From Wuchereria bancrofti (taxonomy: Eukaryota; Nematoda; Chromadorea; Rhabditida; Onchocercidae): 64,000 bases of DNA. Below the pieces are notes generated by a model. It was not told the origin of the DNA, did no database searches, and saw only the letters and a program-made list of their open reading frames with translations. This document shows, piece after piece, positions 19,167 through 33,084 of the stretch; the stretch's first letter is position 1; each line of letters opens with the position of its first letter. The position numbers and the translations under genes are program-made. The stretch spans positions 346,260 to 410,259 of the forward strand of contig SSBO01000007.1 in the NCBI GenBank assembly GCA_005281725.1. The letters run 5' to 3'.

Positions 19167-21201
19167 ATTCCTCACATTACATTTTAATCCTTTATTAATC
19201 ATATATAATTACAAAATAATTAACAAATATATCATTTTTCGTTTTTTTTTTCACCCTTTTTTTCAGTCAATTGAATGTTCTTTTGTTTTTCTTTTTTTCT
19301 CTTCCCTTAAATATTATCTCATTTCATTCACACAAAATTTAATTCATAAATTAAATTAAGAATTGAATTAGAAAAATTTTTAATGTTTTTAATATTTAAT
19401 TGATGCATTATTCGCATTTCGTAGAACTAATAAAAGAATGAGAATATTAAAAATTTTAGCCTTATATTCTAATTAAATTATTTAATTAGTATTTAAATAC
19501 TACAATCCATTACTTATTGTTTACTGTATTCTACTGTATTTCTTATTTTTAGCAACGACAAATTCATTTACAGAGATTTATTATAACGATTTTCTTTTTT
19601 TTTTTTTAATTTAAAAATCAGGTAAGAGTTTTAATTTCAAATATTAATCAGTGATTTTTTCTCTTATCTATCGTTTAGTCATTCTCGCACTCGTGCATAT
19701 GGGAATTTTGTGAATACGAAATAGGAATGGAAATGGAAATTAATAGGAAATGGAAAAGAACGAAAATCATAGATTTGATTGCAAAACGTAAAATAATGTA
19801 TTTCTATTGGGAAATTTTTTAAAATATTTATACCTTCATCATTATTATCATTATCCTTATCAGTATGGATGAAATATGCTAGCTTAATAACTACTTAGCT
19901 ATTTTTCAAATGAATTTAATCAAAACGATTAAAATTGATCAAATAAAAAATAAATAATTATTAGATACGCGAAATAAAAATACTTAAAATCTTTCCTATC
20001 AATAAGTTAAAATATGTCGCTTTTTTTTCGTAAGTTTCAAAAATTTGAATTTATCGAATTATAATTGACAAATTTTTTTGATGGATTATGTTAATTTTGA
20101 TTAATTTTAAATTCATTATCCCAGATTATTTGATATCTATTAATAAACTATCAGTAACTAATATTTTGCTAGTTTACTAATTATTATTATTGGAGCAATA
20201 GATGTTTCTAAAATTTGATTTAATTTATTCCATATCTCATCTAAAAATCAATTGCATTTTGTCTTTTTTTTTTAATTTTAATTTTAAAAACCGGTTATTT
20301 GTATATTGAATGTTTGTTGATTTTTGACACATTAATTTGATTTATTACAATCACAAATGTATTAACAGCAAACATTGTACAAAGATAAGATAAAATTTCT
20401 TATTGTCATTTGTATTACGCGTAAAATCATTGAAGTTTTTCAACTCAATTTAAGTATTTCCAAGTTTTTTCTTTTTGAATTTACTAAAGAAATTCCTTTA
20501 TCTCAAAGAATAATTTGAGAATTTAATAAATTCGAATTTAGCATTTTTGTTAATACTAAATTATTAGTGTAAAGAGCAGTAAGGATTTGATAAGTGATTA
20601 AAATTTATTTTCTTTATCACTTATATTCTCATATCAGTGTTATCATTAATCTTTAAATATTATTTAAACAGACAAATCAAGATATCTTGGGAATTTTTGC
20701 AGCAATCTTTTTCTTAATTTTCTTTTTCTCTTTCTAACTTCAATATTTGAGATCATGTCTTTTCCCTCTTTCTCTCTTTTTTTTCTTTCTCTGTTTGAAC
20801 TTTTTTTGCAAAAAGATAAAAAAACTTTCCGAAAACTTTTTATCAGAAATTTTTGATGGGAAGAAAATTGAAAAATTCCTTCAACAACTTTCATTATTAC
20901 ATAGTCGCTGTTACATTTTTGTAAATATAACATGAATCTTTGTTAGAAAAGAAGAGAAAGCGACGACAACTGTGACAAAGAGGTGACAACAAGAAAAGGA
21001 GTAATTAATGAGAATGTTGTTGTAATGTTTTATTTTTTTTTTTAAGTATATTATTTATTCTACAAATTCAAATCAGTAATGTAATAATACGTAGTATTTT
21101 CTATTTATAACAATTTTAATAATGCAAAATTTTTGCAAAAAGAAAAGTTTATCATTTCTATTATCATTTCATTATCATTATGCAGCTTATGATAATTGTA
21201 G

Positions 21202-21221
21202 TTATAATCGTACGATTATAA
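21202..21221. repeat. Perfect 20-bp palindrome
   Basis: TTATAATCGTACGATTATAA equals its own reverse complement. A partial further copy of the half-site (GATTATAATCGTA) overlaps it to the right. It could be a dimeric factor site, or chance in AT-rich DNA. Confidence 0.7.
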
Positions 21222-21617
21222 TCGTAAATTATAATTGTAATTATCATTGATTGAACGTATTTAAACGTATTACAAGGAATAAATTTTTAAATTCAAAATA
21301 TTCATTCATTTCGTAAACTATCATCTTGAAATATTCAATAAATAATTGCAAATTCATATATCATTATTCATTTCAAATTAAATAAAATTTAATCTCAATT
21401 TTTTTACCTCATATGTTTTTTTTTCTAATTCGTCATAAAATACTAGTGCAATTAAATTTATTTAATTAATAGTATAATTAATTTACATATAAAAAACATT
21501 TTTTTATATCTCATTAATTAAACGAATTCATTCATTTATAATACTTAATCATATATTAAATAAAATGTTTTAAGTGAAAAGAAAAAAACCAATCGATAAA
21601 TGTATTTCTGATAATTT

Positions 21618-21677
21618 GCATGGCATGCATTTGTATGCCATGCATTTGTATGCCATGCATTTGCATGCCATGCATTT
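21618..21677. repeat. 15-bp tandem repeat, about 4 copies, dense in TGCATG/GCATGC
   Basis: The unit ATGCCATGCATTTGT is repeated about four times, with variants at the first and last copies. Each unit contains the palindromes ATGCAT and, at some junctions, GCATGC. On either strand this gives several TGCATG hexamers, the core of the Fox-1/RBFOX RNA motif. It lies in intergenic DNA about 3.7 kb upstream of innexin B. Confidence 0.8.
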
Positions 21678-24600
21678 TTTGCGTGATGATTTATGCCGAA
21701 GAATTTGGTTGAGATGATTGCAATAATGATTTGTTGAAATTTGCAAGAATCTTTTTTATTGTCGTCGCTTCTTTTCCCTTTTCATTTTGCTTTCCTTTTT
21801 CTTATTTTTAGAAATTTAAATTTAAAATTTAAAAGAGAGAAAAAAAAAAACTTATTTCGATATTTGCAGTTGTCTTGCTTACATTAAAAATTCCAAACTG
21901 TATTATTTATGTCTAATTTTAGGAAATTTTAATTTTAGGAAAAAAGAATAATTTAGCTACTAATTAACTGATCTAATTTTAATCTTTTGAATATATATCT
22001 AATATTAACCTAATACATTGTGCTTTAGTTCATTTATTCATTTCGAAACCGTAATGTTTTGTATATTAATTAAATGATTTAATTATAATATAGGATATTA
22101 ATTAAATGTTTTGAGATATATGTCGTTTAGTATTTACATAAATATTATTTTATTAATTATTTTTGCTATAAATATAAAAAAAAAAAAAACAGCTCAAGTT
22201 TAAGTCCAAGTCTAAGTTTCATAAATATTTGCATATATGGAGCAAATTTTGGGGTGTATTTCTAACTATATGTTATTGATTTATAAACAAAGGTAGTAAA
22301 TGATGTTGAATATTGTAATTAATCAATATTTGATAGGTATTACTTTTGTTTATCCTACAAATTCAACTTGGTAAATTTAAAATTTTTATTTTAATAAAAA
22401 ATCTAAACATAATTTAGATCATTAAAAGAAAATCTTTTTTTGTAGTACATTTCAATATAATTCATTTCCTTTTTTTTTCTATTATACTCATAATTTATCA
22501 GTCAAATGAAAATTTTCATCCATTGGTACAATATTTACTTGGCATTAAATGTGGAGAAAAAAATTGAAAGGTCATCAAAAGGTCATTTATTATCTTCCAA
22601 AAAAAGTAAACATTTTCTCATTTCATTAAATCCATTCAATTAATAATCATTTCTTCCGATTTAATTAATTCAATTAGTTAAGGAAATAATAATAAACCTT
22701 TTGATTTCAACAAATAACAAATCAGTAAAATAATATAATTAGATAGATGCTAGCATTAAATGTGACGGATTAAAGGTTATCAAGTGATCATCGCTGTCAT
22801 AGATAATAGCTTCCAAAAATAGAGTTAATTAAATATTATCAATAAAGGGTGAAAAAAAAAATGATAAAAAGATGTAAAATCCAAAAATGAAAATTTCCAT
22901 TTCTAAGATTTGTTGCTAATTTGATGATTTTGAGTTGGCTAGAAATTAAAAAATCATTTTAAATAGAAGGAAATCTTTTCGAAATGATGAATGAATTGAA
23001 TTACATATTTCTACCATTTATGAATTATAATAAATCGAAATTTTTCAATCGAAATTTATTTTATTTTACAGAAATTTGAAAAGAGATTCATTTGAGATTT
23101 GTTTGTTCCCTTTTCTTTTCTGTTTAACTTAGAGAGAAAGAGGTATGTAAGAAGAAATAAAGAAAGGAAAAAAATGAAAAATGTTAAAAAAGCAAATAAG
23201 TAAAAGTTTTTGAAATTTTCATTTTAATAATTAAATTAATTACTCCTTCGCTTTGTTTAAAAAAATAACCAGTTTATATGAAACAAAGAATTGATAGTTT
23301 TTAAAAATTTAAAGAACAAAAAGCAATTATTTATCATTACTATCAATATCATGACCGTTTATGCATGAAAACTTTTGCAAAAACTGAAACAGTTTTTTTT
23401 TTTTTTTAAAAGATAAATTTTAAAATTGTTGTTAAGTCACTTTTTTTTTGAATTATATGGAAATTTGTAACAATTTTACTAAAATTTACAGTATTCTTTT
23501 CTTCATTTATCATTATTGACAATAATTTTACGCTACCTTATTTGAACCAATTTATCACATATTGCTCATTCATTTTTATCGTTTTTTTTATTTTATGTTA
23601 ATCATGATGTGGTGGTTTCATCACTTTGATATTGAAAAATTGCGCGGAAAATAATGTATATGTAATATGCAATTACTTTTTTTTTCTATGAACATTACGA
23701 TTTCAGTTTGCTATATTAACTATGTTGCTCACGTAACTGCGTCATAATACGTGACTTACACATATTATTCTACATGTTTAAATTATTTTCAAAATTTCCT
23801 GAAATAAAATGTATTTTCTAACTTTTTTACTTTAAAGTCAATGTCGTTTGATGATTAAATAATTGATTGAACAAATTAGGAACAGATTCTTTCTATAATT
23901 GGCTAATTAACAAAAACCTTTTATTTTTCGACTAAGTGATTTCCATCAAATATATTCGAATAATTTTTTCTTTTTTTAAAAAATTATATTGAAGGAAAAA
24001 AAATTTTTTCTTTTGTGTTAGATTGCTAATTTATTGAGTTTAGAATTTTGTTAATTAGACATATTTTTTGTTGAAAGTTTATAAATTCATCAATTAAACA
24101 TATTTTTTTTTAAATCTAAAATAGTATGAAGGCTTTAAAATGATGAAATTCAATCCATCACATAAAAAAAAATTACCCCATTTCATTTTTTTTTTTTTGC
24201 AAAACTATTCCATTTGAGAAAAAATTTCATTTTTCTTGATGCAGTACATCACCTCTTATTGATTACTTTATCGGTATTTTCACGAGTATCAAGAGAAAAA
24301 AGAAATTACCTATAACTGAGGGTAATTTAGCATGCGACATGTGCCCATGCGACATGTAAATATTTGATAAAGTTTAGTACTATAAAAATTAACCCCAAAT
24401 TATATTCTATACAATTGTGGGCAAATCAAAAGAAATGAAAATTTTATGTTATACTTTTGTTGCCCAATTATTCCATCTTTTAAATATCAATTCAAGCATT
24501 TAAAAAAAAGAAGGAGAACTTTCCGATCTGTCCACTAGAAAGTAATACCATAACGATTAATCGGGAACACTACTTTATTACCCACATTTTATCATCATTT

Positions 24601-25341
24601 TAATTTAAATACGGTAATTTTAATCAAATTTAAATTCTTCCTAATATTAATTAAATAACATTAATTGGTCTATTTTTCATTCCTTTTATTGTTTGATTTA
24701 GTCTTCCTTTCCATTTGATTTCTAGTTGTTTCCTCTTAATTGTATTTGTTTGCGATTTTATCCATTTATGTTTCATGAGGTCAAAGAACTTTTTTATGTT
24801 TTTTCTTTTTTGCTATAAAATTTTTGTAAAAATTTGAAATGAACTTTATATTATTTTAGATCACTTAAAATTTCTTAAAATATATTACACTTATAAATTT
24901 AAAATTATCAATTTTAAGTCTTTCAATTTGTTTCTTGTTTTCCTTTTTTTTTTCAAAAAAAAATTTTTTTTAATTTAAAATTATCACAAACCGTTGCGCA
25001 TAAGCGACATTAGCACACAACATCAATGTCAAATGCATAATCATATCAAAAGAATTGAAAGAAAAATTTTAAAAAAAATGAAGAAAACGAGAAGAAAAGT
25101 GAAAGGGATGATAAGATGAAAATTATTTAATTTAAAATTAATATTTTTGTATTCTTCATAGATTTACTCAGATTTTTTTTTTTACATTTTTCTTAATTAT
25201 TCTTATTTATCTATGCATAATTAATGTTTTTTTTTAGTTATATTATATTATTATAGTATCTATTATTCTTTAATACTTATTGTTAACGAAAGTTGCAACA
25301 CGTGAAATTATATTTACTTTTGAATTTTGAAATTATTTCAG

Positions 25342-25342
25342 G
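25342..25342 (+). promoter_or_regulatory. Probable trans-splice acceptor of innexin B
   Basis: AAATTATTTCAG ends at 25341 and leaves a single base before the ATG at 25343. A 3' splice site this close to the start codon is typical of spliced-leader addition in nematodes. A cis-spliced non-coding 5' exon is the alternative. Confidence 0.65.
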
Positions 25343-28300
25343 ATGTTATTTTTGGATGCATTCTTGAAGGGTTTGAAACCACAATTCGATGATGACGCAA
25401 TCGACCGTCTCAATTATTACTATACACCTTTACTACTTGTTATTTTTGCATTAACGCTTAGCGCTAAACAGTTTGTTTTTTTTTTAGATATATATTTATG
25501 ATTTTATGATATATTCCATTTTTTATTTATTTTTTAAAAATATACCTTTATGATTTAAAAGGAACTTAAATTTTATAAATGATTGAAAGGAAAAAAAAAT
25601 AATAGTAAATTTTAAATTCATTTAACTGACATATATGTTAGCTAATTCATCCATTACTTCATTTTTTATATATGCATGTATATACATATATATTTTTATT
25701 TATTTACATTAAAATTTTTCAATAATAAAATTTATACCTAACAGCTCAGATAATAAATAGTCTAATGCAAAAAAGTTTTTTTTTTCTTGTTAATATAAAA
25801 TTTTTTACTTTATTTGAAAGAAAAACTTTTAAATAAACAACTTAAATTAAAAATAATCAGCAAAAGATAAATAACAAAAATTATAATGAATTTTACTGCT
25901 GTTTTTATTTATTGCTATAGTATATTTCAATTAATTTCAATAACACTTTTCAGGTATGTTGGACAACCAATTCAATGTTGGATTCCGGCCCAGTTTACCG
26001 GTTTCTCTTCTTTTTTTTTTTTGGACATCTCAAAGAAATTTTTTTAAAAAACAAATTTTAAGCAAATTAATAGTATGTTAATAATAGCTTATCAAATTGA
26101 TTTATTCAATTGTATACCGTACATTTTTTTCAAAATTATCTTTTTTATTCTCTTCTTATCAGATGTAAAATGAAATGTTTATCAAAATTTCTATCTGATA
26201 TTTTTCTGTTTGATATTATCTTAAAAATAATTTCAGTATTTTCTCTCTGATAAGATAGAATATTTGATAATCATTTCATTTTTTTCCCCTTTTAGGTGCT
26301 TGGGAGCAATACAGTGAAAATTACTGTTTCGTACAAAATACTTATTTTTTACCATTGAATCATTATATTCCACGTGATTTACATGAACGTGAAGAACGTG
26401 AAATTGGTACGTTCATTTACTTTAAATGAAATAATTGTTTAAATGCTTAAACAGAAATAAACTATGTAAAATTTCCTAATGACACTTTTTTCTTTCCATT
26501 TTTTCTTGTTTTTGCTTTTTTTTTTTTATCTTTTTTGTTAATTTAATGAAAAACGAAATTAATTTGAAAAATTTCCCTTCTCTCTCTTTTTTCTTTTTTT
26601 TATTGAACATATGTATGAGATAAAAGCTATGTAAAGCGTTTACAACAGGGAAAAATTCGTGGAATTTGAGAAATTAAATGAAATCTTATTCAATTTTTTT
26701 TCTTTCTTTTTATCTTTATTTTTGTTGAAAGATTAAAAAGGAAAGTAATTTTCTTTTCTTTTCTTTTCATTTTTTCGATTTTTTCTCTTTAATATAAATT
26801 TTTTAAACTATTTGTCAACATTTATTCTAATGAAATCGATAAATAAAATAAATAAGTAGACGTAAATTAGACAAATATGTGACTAATGATTAATTTTAAT
26901 TTGATTGCTAATATTTCTCATGTTAATTTATTATAAATCAAATAAAAAAATTTAATTGAACTTCTTTTTCTCGAATTTTTAAACAATTTTCAATCGATCA
27001 CTATTATAAATTTACAAATAATTCTATTTTAAAAATTTTTATATCTCAAAACTAACTAACTCCATTTCTGTACGCTTTTTTTTTAAAAAAAAATATCCTT
27101 ACTAACTAAAACTTGTTAATATCATTTATTAATTTAACATATTATTGAAATATTTAACGAATAACTTATTGTTCGAGGCAATGAGTTATTTGAATTTATA
27201 GTTCAATTCATAAACACAAAATCAGTTTAATTAACAAACTATGTTTGGTGGATAATATTTAGATGAATTCATATTGCGTATAAAATTTGTCTCTCTCATA
27301 GTTGTTTACTTATTTCAATGTATTTATACCAATTGTATGACAATTCAGTAAAGTGTACATTATGAAATGCATTATTGTATGCGATAATTTCCGCCAATTC
27401 ATTTAATGAATGGCGCATTATTCGTTGTTGAATGATTTTTGATAAATATTAATGTTAGGGAATGCATTTTTCATCATTGTTTGGGGTTGTTTGGGGCAAA
27501 AAAAAAAAAAGAAAAATAAAAGCGCAAGTGAAATTGTTGGGATTGTATGAATTGTCGCATAATTTTTCCTCTTCAAATGTGAATTGCTTCATTTTTTTTT
27601 TTTTTTTCTTTTTTCAGGGACCAATGGAGTTTTTTGAAAGTTTAAATATGTGTATATGTATTTATACATGTTAACAGATAAGACAATAAGATTTATTGAA
27701 ATTTAAATGCATGTTGACAAATAAGACAGCAAGATTTATTGAAGTCTTAATGTCTCATCTATTAAAAATTTCGCTGTTGAAAATTTTTACTGCAAATTTT
27801 GTCTAAAATTTATTAAACAAACAGATTAATGTTGTAACAAAAAGAAAAAAACAATTTTCTTTTTAAACATTGAATATTTGTATTGCGTAATTAATTGATT
27901 CTTTCAGGTTACTACCAATGGGTACCATTCATATTGGGTTTACAGGGCATTTTATTTTATCTGCCGTCTCTAATCTGGCAATTACTTAATTGGCAATCAG
28001 GTAAAATTTAATATTTTCCTCGTTTTTTTTCGATTGAAAAAAACTTGATCATAAATAATTACTTTTAACAAACAATTTTCTAAATATCAAATTAAGAATT
28101 CTCATCAAAGTTTTTTTATTATAATTATTAGAGAATTTTATTGAAATTTTAGATTACCTAATAGAAGAGCAAAAATTTACCATTTTAACCGAATTTTTTT
28201 TTTCAATTTTGCATTTTTTTTTTATCGAAATACTGAATAAATATTATTAATTTTAATTCATTGCTGTCCTAAATAAGAAATGTTCAAACTATGTAGGGAA

Positions 28301-30819
28301 TATACTTAATATAATTAGCTATCCCATACCCATTAACGTATGTCTATACGTATACTTACTTGTATATACGTGTAGACGTTGATAATTCGGGTGAAGTGAT
28401 TGATACTATACGTGAACATATGCATACAAAACTACAAAAAAAGTATTAAAAATGCTTTATTTTGAATTGAAATGAATTATATATTTTAAAAATTGGTAAC
28501 TTTTTTTTTTTAATTCTACGGATTTTCAACTTTTTTTTCATATTTGTTTTTCAGGAATAGCCCTAAAAGGTATTGTATTAATGTCTCAGGATGTAAGCAA
28601 TATGCAATCTGATAAACGTAAAGATTCAGTGACTGTCGTAGCTACGCATATTTATGATTCATTGAAAACACAAAGGAATTTAATGCGTCGTAATCCAATA
28701 TCGTTACTTTTGTATAAGGTAAAAAAGTATATGTATTTACTCTTCAAGAATTTATGAAAATTTCAGGAAAAAAGAGATAAAACTTTCATAAGATAAATTA
28801 ATATTAAAATAAGAAAGTTTGTTTATTTGAATTCTAATTGGAATTACTAATAATTTATGATTAATCTATGTATAGAAGTTTAAATCAATTTCAATTTTAT
28901 TTTCACTTTTACATTCGTATGAACATAATAACAATGTTCATATGAATTAATTTGTTCTGATGAATTAATTGATATTGGGACAAAATATTTTAAAATCATA
29001 TTTTTATTTCAAATTTTATGATTTCAATTTAAATTTTAGGGATTTTATCTAACATTACTGTATATATTGGTAAAGTTCATTTATGTTCTGCAAGCTATTA
29101 CGCAGTTTGTCTTATTAAATAGCTTCCTTGGTACCGATTACACATTTTGGGGTTTCGAAATCCTTCGTGATTTAGCAAATGGTCGTGAATGGCAAGAATC
29201 AGGGCATTTCCCGAGGTTCGAGATCGTTTCTTGCGCATTTAATTTTTAATGTCATGTGTAGAATTAAGATTTTCTTTGTTGTAAGTTTCAAACACTACGT
29301 TATGTTTTACAAGCTAAGTGATATCTCAAAAAATCTCCAAAGATTTTGAAATTTCAGAACTTTTGAGCAAAAAAATAAGAAACTTTGAAGTGAAAGAAGA
29401 AATGAAGCATTAACCATTTCGAAATAATTTTTTTTCAAAAATATTTAAGAACTGTTTCTTTTTATTTTCCAACTTTCTTATTCAGAGTAACGATGTGTGA
29501 TTTCGATGTTCGAGTATTAGGCAACAAGCACAGGCATACTGTTCAATGTGTTTTAATGATTAATATGTTTAATGAAAAAGTTCGTTTTTAATTTAAATAT
29601 TTAGAATTTAGTTAAATTAAAGACTCTATTAAAATTGATTGAACTCAAAGTAAAAACAAATATCAGTTACAGTTATGTTTTAAAATTTTATAAATTGCCA
29701 TACATGAAGTCTGCTATATCAGTTAAACTTTTTCCGTTTAATTCATTAATAATTAGTAACATAAATTATTTTTATTCAGATGCTAACACAATACCGCATT
29801 ACCTACCGTAACCTTACAATTAAATATTACTTAAAATTGTACTGTACATCATACAGTACCGCATTATTTACCATCTGGTTCACTTAAAATTGTGCTGTAA
29901 TACGGTATATAAGATAGGAAAATTTCTATGGAAGTTTTTTAGAATTTTAAAGGAAAAATTAGTTGAGAAATTAATAACTTAAATATAAATAAAAATTATT
30001 CATTTACAGGTGTATTTGTTTTTATGGTGGTGGATACTGCTAGTAATCTTAGCAACAATCGCTTCATTGGTGTATTGGTACTGTATGTCTTTTCTTGAAA
30101 CCCAGCAATATTCGTTCATTGCTCAGTACTTACGTGTTTATGGACTTTTGGACGGACAAGGTAAATAATCTGTTTCATGCAATCATTTTACATTTTATAA
30201 TTTTTAATTTTTCAAAAAAAAATTTCTTTTTTTGTGATTAAAATCTTCTTATACGAACAAATTTCCATGATAAATTGCGGCAAAATACAAATAAAAAAGA
30301 AAAAAAAGAAAAAATATTTGACAAAATTGGTAAAAAATAAGCTTAACGAATGGATCATACTTGTTACTTGTAGAATTAATTAAAATAAGCTTAATTAATA
30401 GACCAAACAAACATTTGATCAATCATTCCACTGTGATATTTCCTTGCATTTATTAATCCCATTTAATTTATTAATTTCATAAAATCTGAAGAAAAAAAGA
30501 ACTCGAATTATTTAAAATACGACGATGAAAAGTAAATTAATTGTTTCTAATTATAGCGCACAATGTTTTGGATCATTTCATTAATCGATGTTTACGAAAA
30601 GATGGCATTTTCATCCTGCGAATTATAGCTGCAAATGCGGGTGATTTAATTACAACAGATATTGTCGCAGCATTATGGAAGAATTATCTTGATGATGAAA
30701 AGAAACGTGCGGTATTGTCACCATCACCACCACCGCCACCAGCTTTAACTCATCCTGTAGCACCTAAATTGGATGATATTGATCCTGCTGATAGTTTTCG
30801 TGAAGAATTTTTGCACTAA
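25343..30819 (+). CDS. Innexin B (gap-junction/hemichannel subunit)
   Basis: Second innexin, 408 aa from nine exons that join in phase (1227 nt): 25343-25470, 25954-26000, 26296-26406, 27908-28000, 28555-28718, 29040-29215, 29486-29579, 30010-30160 and 30557-30819. It has the canonical nematode signature better than innexin [20 protein letters not shown] at the start, [39 protein letters not shown] at about 96-103, [51 protein letters not shown], and TM4 starting at VYLFLWWW (about 272-292). The cytoplasmic tail contains [20 protein letters not shown] and a proline run before an acidic end. Exons 1, 2 and 4 have the same lengths as in innexin A (128, 47 and 93 nt), so the two are tandem duplicates. 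AATAAA near 31008 is a plausible polyadenylation signal. It resembles UNC-9/INX-type subunits in general; the exact orthologue is not assigned. Confidence 0.96.
28342..28377. repeat. Imperfect hairpin in intron 4 of innexin B
   Basis: GTCTATACGTATAC and GTATATACGTGTAGAC are near-perfect inverted arms around a 6-base loop. The right arm runs into the short cryptic open frame described at 28376-28449. Confidence 0.7.
28376..28449 (+). other. Cryptic or alternative terminal exon in intron 4 of innexin B
   Basis: Right after GTGTAG, a frame compatible with exon 4 (which ends in phase 1) reads [18 protein letters not shown], then LQKKY and a stop. The pattern [10 protein letters not shown] recalls the cytoplasmic-loop segment of innexins ([14 protein letters not shown] in the normal exon 5). 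It could be a decayed duplicate of exon 5 or an alternative last exon that truncates the channel after TM2. No in-phase donor back to exon 5 was found, and the acceptor is poor. It may be chance. Confidence 0.25.
29791..29908. mobile_element. Possible 118-bp MITE-like inverted-repeat element in intron 7 of innexin B
   Basis: ATACCGCATTAC at the left end matches the reverse complement of GTAATACGGTAT at the right end in 11 of 12 bases. Inside, a partial direct duplication is visible (CTTAAAATTGTACTGTA and CTTAAAATTGTGCTGTA). There is no coding capacity and no clear target-site duplication. Related ATACCGTA strings occur near 10126 and 26115. Confidence 0.35.
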
Positions 30820-33084
30820 TCAATTAATCGATCATTCATTTAATTAGATAACTGATCAATTAATTATGTAATTAATTGGTGAGTAACAGAAAAGAAAAGA
30901 AATACCAAAACACTTACTGATTATTTATAATGATTAATATATCATGTTTTATTATATCATATAAACCATTCCAATAGATATAGGGAGAAGATGAAAGTAT
31001 GAAAGAGAATAAATTTCAAATAAAATTAACTTTTTAAGGTTTCAATGAAAATAATTAGATACAGAACTTAAATACAGAAATTAAATACAAAAGAAAATAG
31101 TTAATTTTTGGAGATTACTAAATTGTGCAAAATAAAATTATCTCTATTATTTATTATAATTTATATATTATTTATTATAATTTATAAAATATAGAATTGG
31201 ATTATATGCTATCAGAGTTGTTTAATACTGCCGTAATATTAGGATTTTAAATGAATGTGACATTTGATAACATTGTATTTTTCTGATCTCTTCAGTTTGC
31301 AAGAAGAGTTTTAAATGCATATTCAAAGAAAAATTCAAAAAAAAAAAAAAAAAAACTACTCATCTTATAGAAATTTAAAGTAATAGAATTAAAAATGTAA
31401 CTGTTAAATTTGCATTAAGGAGAAAACTTATAATTTTTAATTAATAGTTTCTTGGAAAAAAAAGTAATTTTTAAATAAAGATGCTAATAAATCGGAAATC
31501 AGCAATAATGAGGAATAATTAAATCAAAAATCGGTAACTCTTATAAATCTGGAATTTATAATTAATTAAAAACAGTTGAATTAGTAATTGATAAATCATG
31601 ACATTAATTATAAATAGAAATAGTAGTAATAATATCAAAAAAATAAGCGATAAAAAAGAAATGATTTCCCTCCAAATTCTTCTCTATTATTGAGCAGGGT
31701 ATTTGCGAGAACATTTGTTCTTCGCTAATTTACCTCTACAAATTTTCTATTACATTTTTTAATCATTACTTTATCTATATATATTGATAAATATTTGATA
31801 CTGTATGCATTATCAAAGAAATGATAATGCTTTATTTGAAAATAATAAATAAAGCTGTGATGGTAATTGGTTAGTTAGTTGAGAGTGAAAAAGGAATATG
31901 TCAAAAATTGTTAACTAATTTTAATATTTAATATATTTTGTAATTATTTCAATGAAAACTCATATTACTACATTCACTCATTTCTTTTTTTCTCTCCTCT
32001 AATATGTTAAAATTTATTTCTAATTTGATAATGAAGAAAATATCAGATTTGCCTTATTGTTTATTATATTTAAATAACCTTATGCCTTCCCATATACTTT
32101 TACCTTTTTTTGTTATTGTTTTGAAGAATTCATTCTCTTCTTTTTATTAATAATTTACGTCTTGCATAATGTTGAATTCCAAAATAAAAATTTTTCGTTA
32201 CTTTACTGAATGAATGAAATTTCTATCGGAATAATTTTACCATTTATAAGAAAAAATAAAGAGACTTCGGAAACATCAAAAAAAAGATTGCACATATCTG
32301 CAAGATTTCTTCATTAGTTTAAAATAATAAATTAGCCTAATTAGCTAGCCGAAGTAAATAATTTCTCATAATTCATAACAAAATATAACGCTTTAATGAT
32401 TACTTAGATATTCTTCATTAATTACAACTAATCACCCAATTAATGCTACTGACAGTATACGAAATGCTAATTGGAATGGATGAATTTTGGGCTGTTTACT
32501 TATATCAACAATAGGTTAAAATTCATAAGTTTCGTCAAATATACCGAATTCAGTAAACCACAATTTTATTCACAATAACGAGTCATCAGATTAATGGGTC
32601 AGTGAACTTCGATAAACTCAATAAATAACTTTATCAAAATGAATTAAGAATCCAGCCGTAACAATTGACTCAATAACCGAATCTGTTAATGCCCAATGAC
32701 ATATTTATAAATCACAGTGACTAAATTTCACAGACAATAAGACATAAAATATATCGGTTTCAAATAAAACTTAAGTCAAAAAAATTGTAATAAACGCAGT
32801 TTTCTCTTCTGGAATGCTTACATTCGTATTCTGATGGAAATTAGTTTCATTTATTTCTATTCTAGCCTTGTAGAATTTTGCGTTATTTGTAATTACTAAT
32901 CATTTTCTCTTTTGTGTTTCCATCTAATCGAAGACATACTGACGAAAATTATTCAAATTCGTGTTCTACATCATCGAATTCTTACCAATTTGTAAATTTG
33001 TGCACCAAAAATTTAACAAGTGATTCACTGAACTGAATTAAGATGAAACATAGAATTTAACTTTGAAGTTGCAAATTTCATGCA
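30820..33084. other. Convergent intergenic region between innexin B and the sld-2 candidate
   Basis: About 2.3 kb holding the 3' ends of two convergent genes. No exon was supported. AATAAA on the + strand near 31008 fits innexin B. On the - strand, AATAAA (TTTATT near 32850) fits the sld-2 candidate. The rest is AT-rich. Confidence 0.65.

Larger units (their letters stand above)
17297..25342. other. Gene-poor AT-rich spacer between the two innexins
   Basis: About 8 kb with no supported exon on either strand. It holds homopolymer A/T runs, a CT microsatellite (19141-19166), a 20-bp perfect palindrome (21202-21221) and a short TGCATG-rich tandem repeat (21618-21677). AATAAA motifs near 17770 and 17800 may end the innexin A transcript. 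The frames at 20664-20935, open on both strands, are low-complexity and show no family resemblance. The end nearest 25342 must contain the promoter of innexin B. Confidence 0.6.

Noticed and set aside
20664..20935. Overlapping ORFs on both strands (89 and 62 aa)
   Set aside because: Both are low-complexity, from a T/C-rich stretch, without splice context or resemblance to a family.
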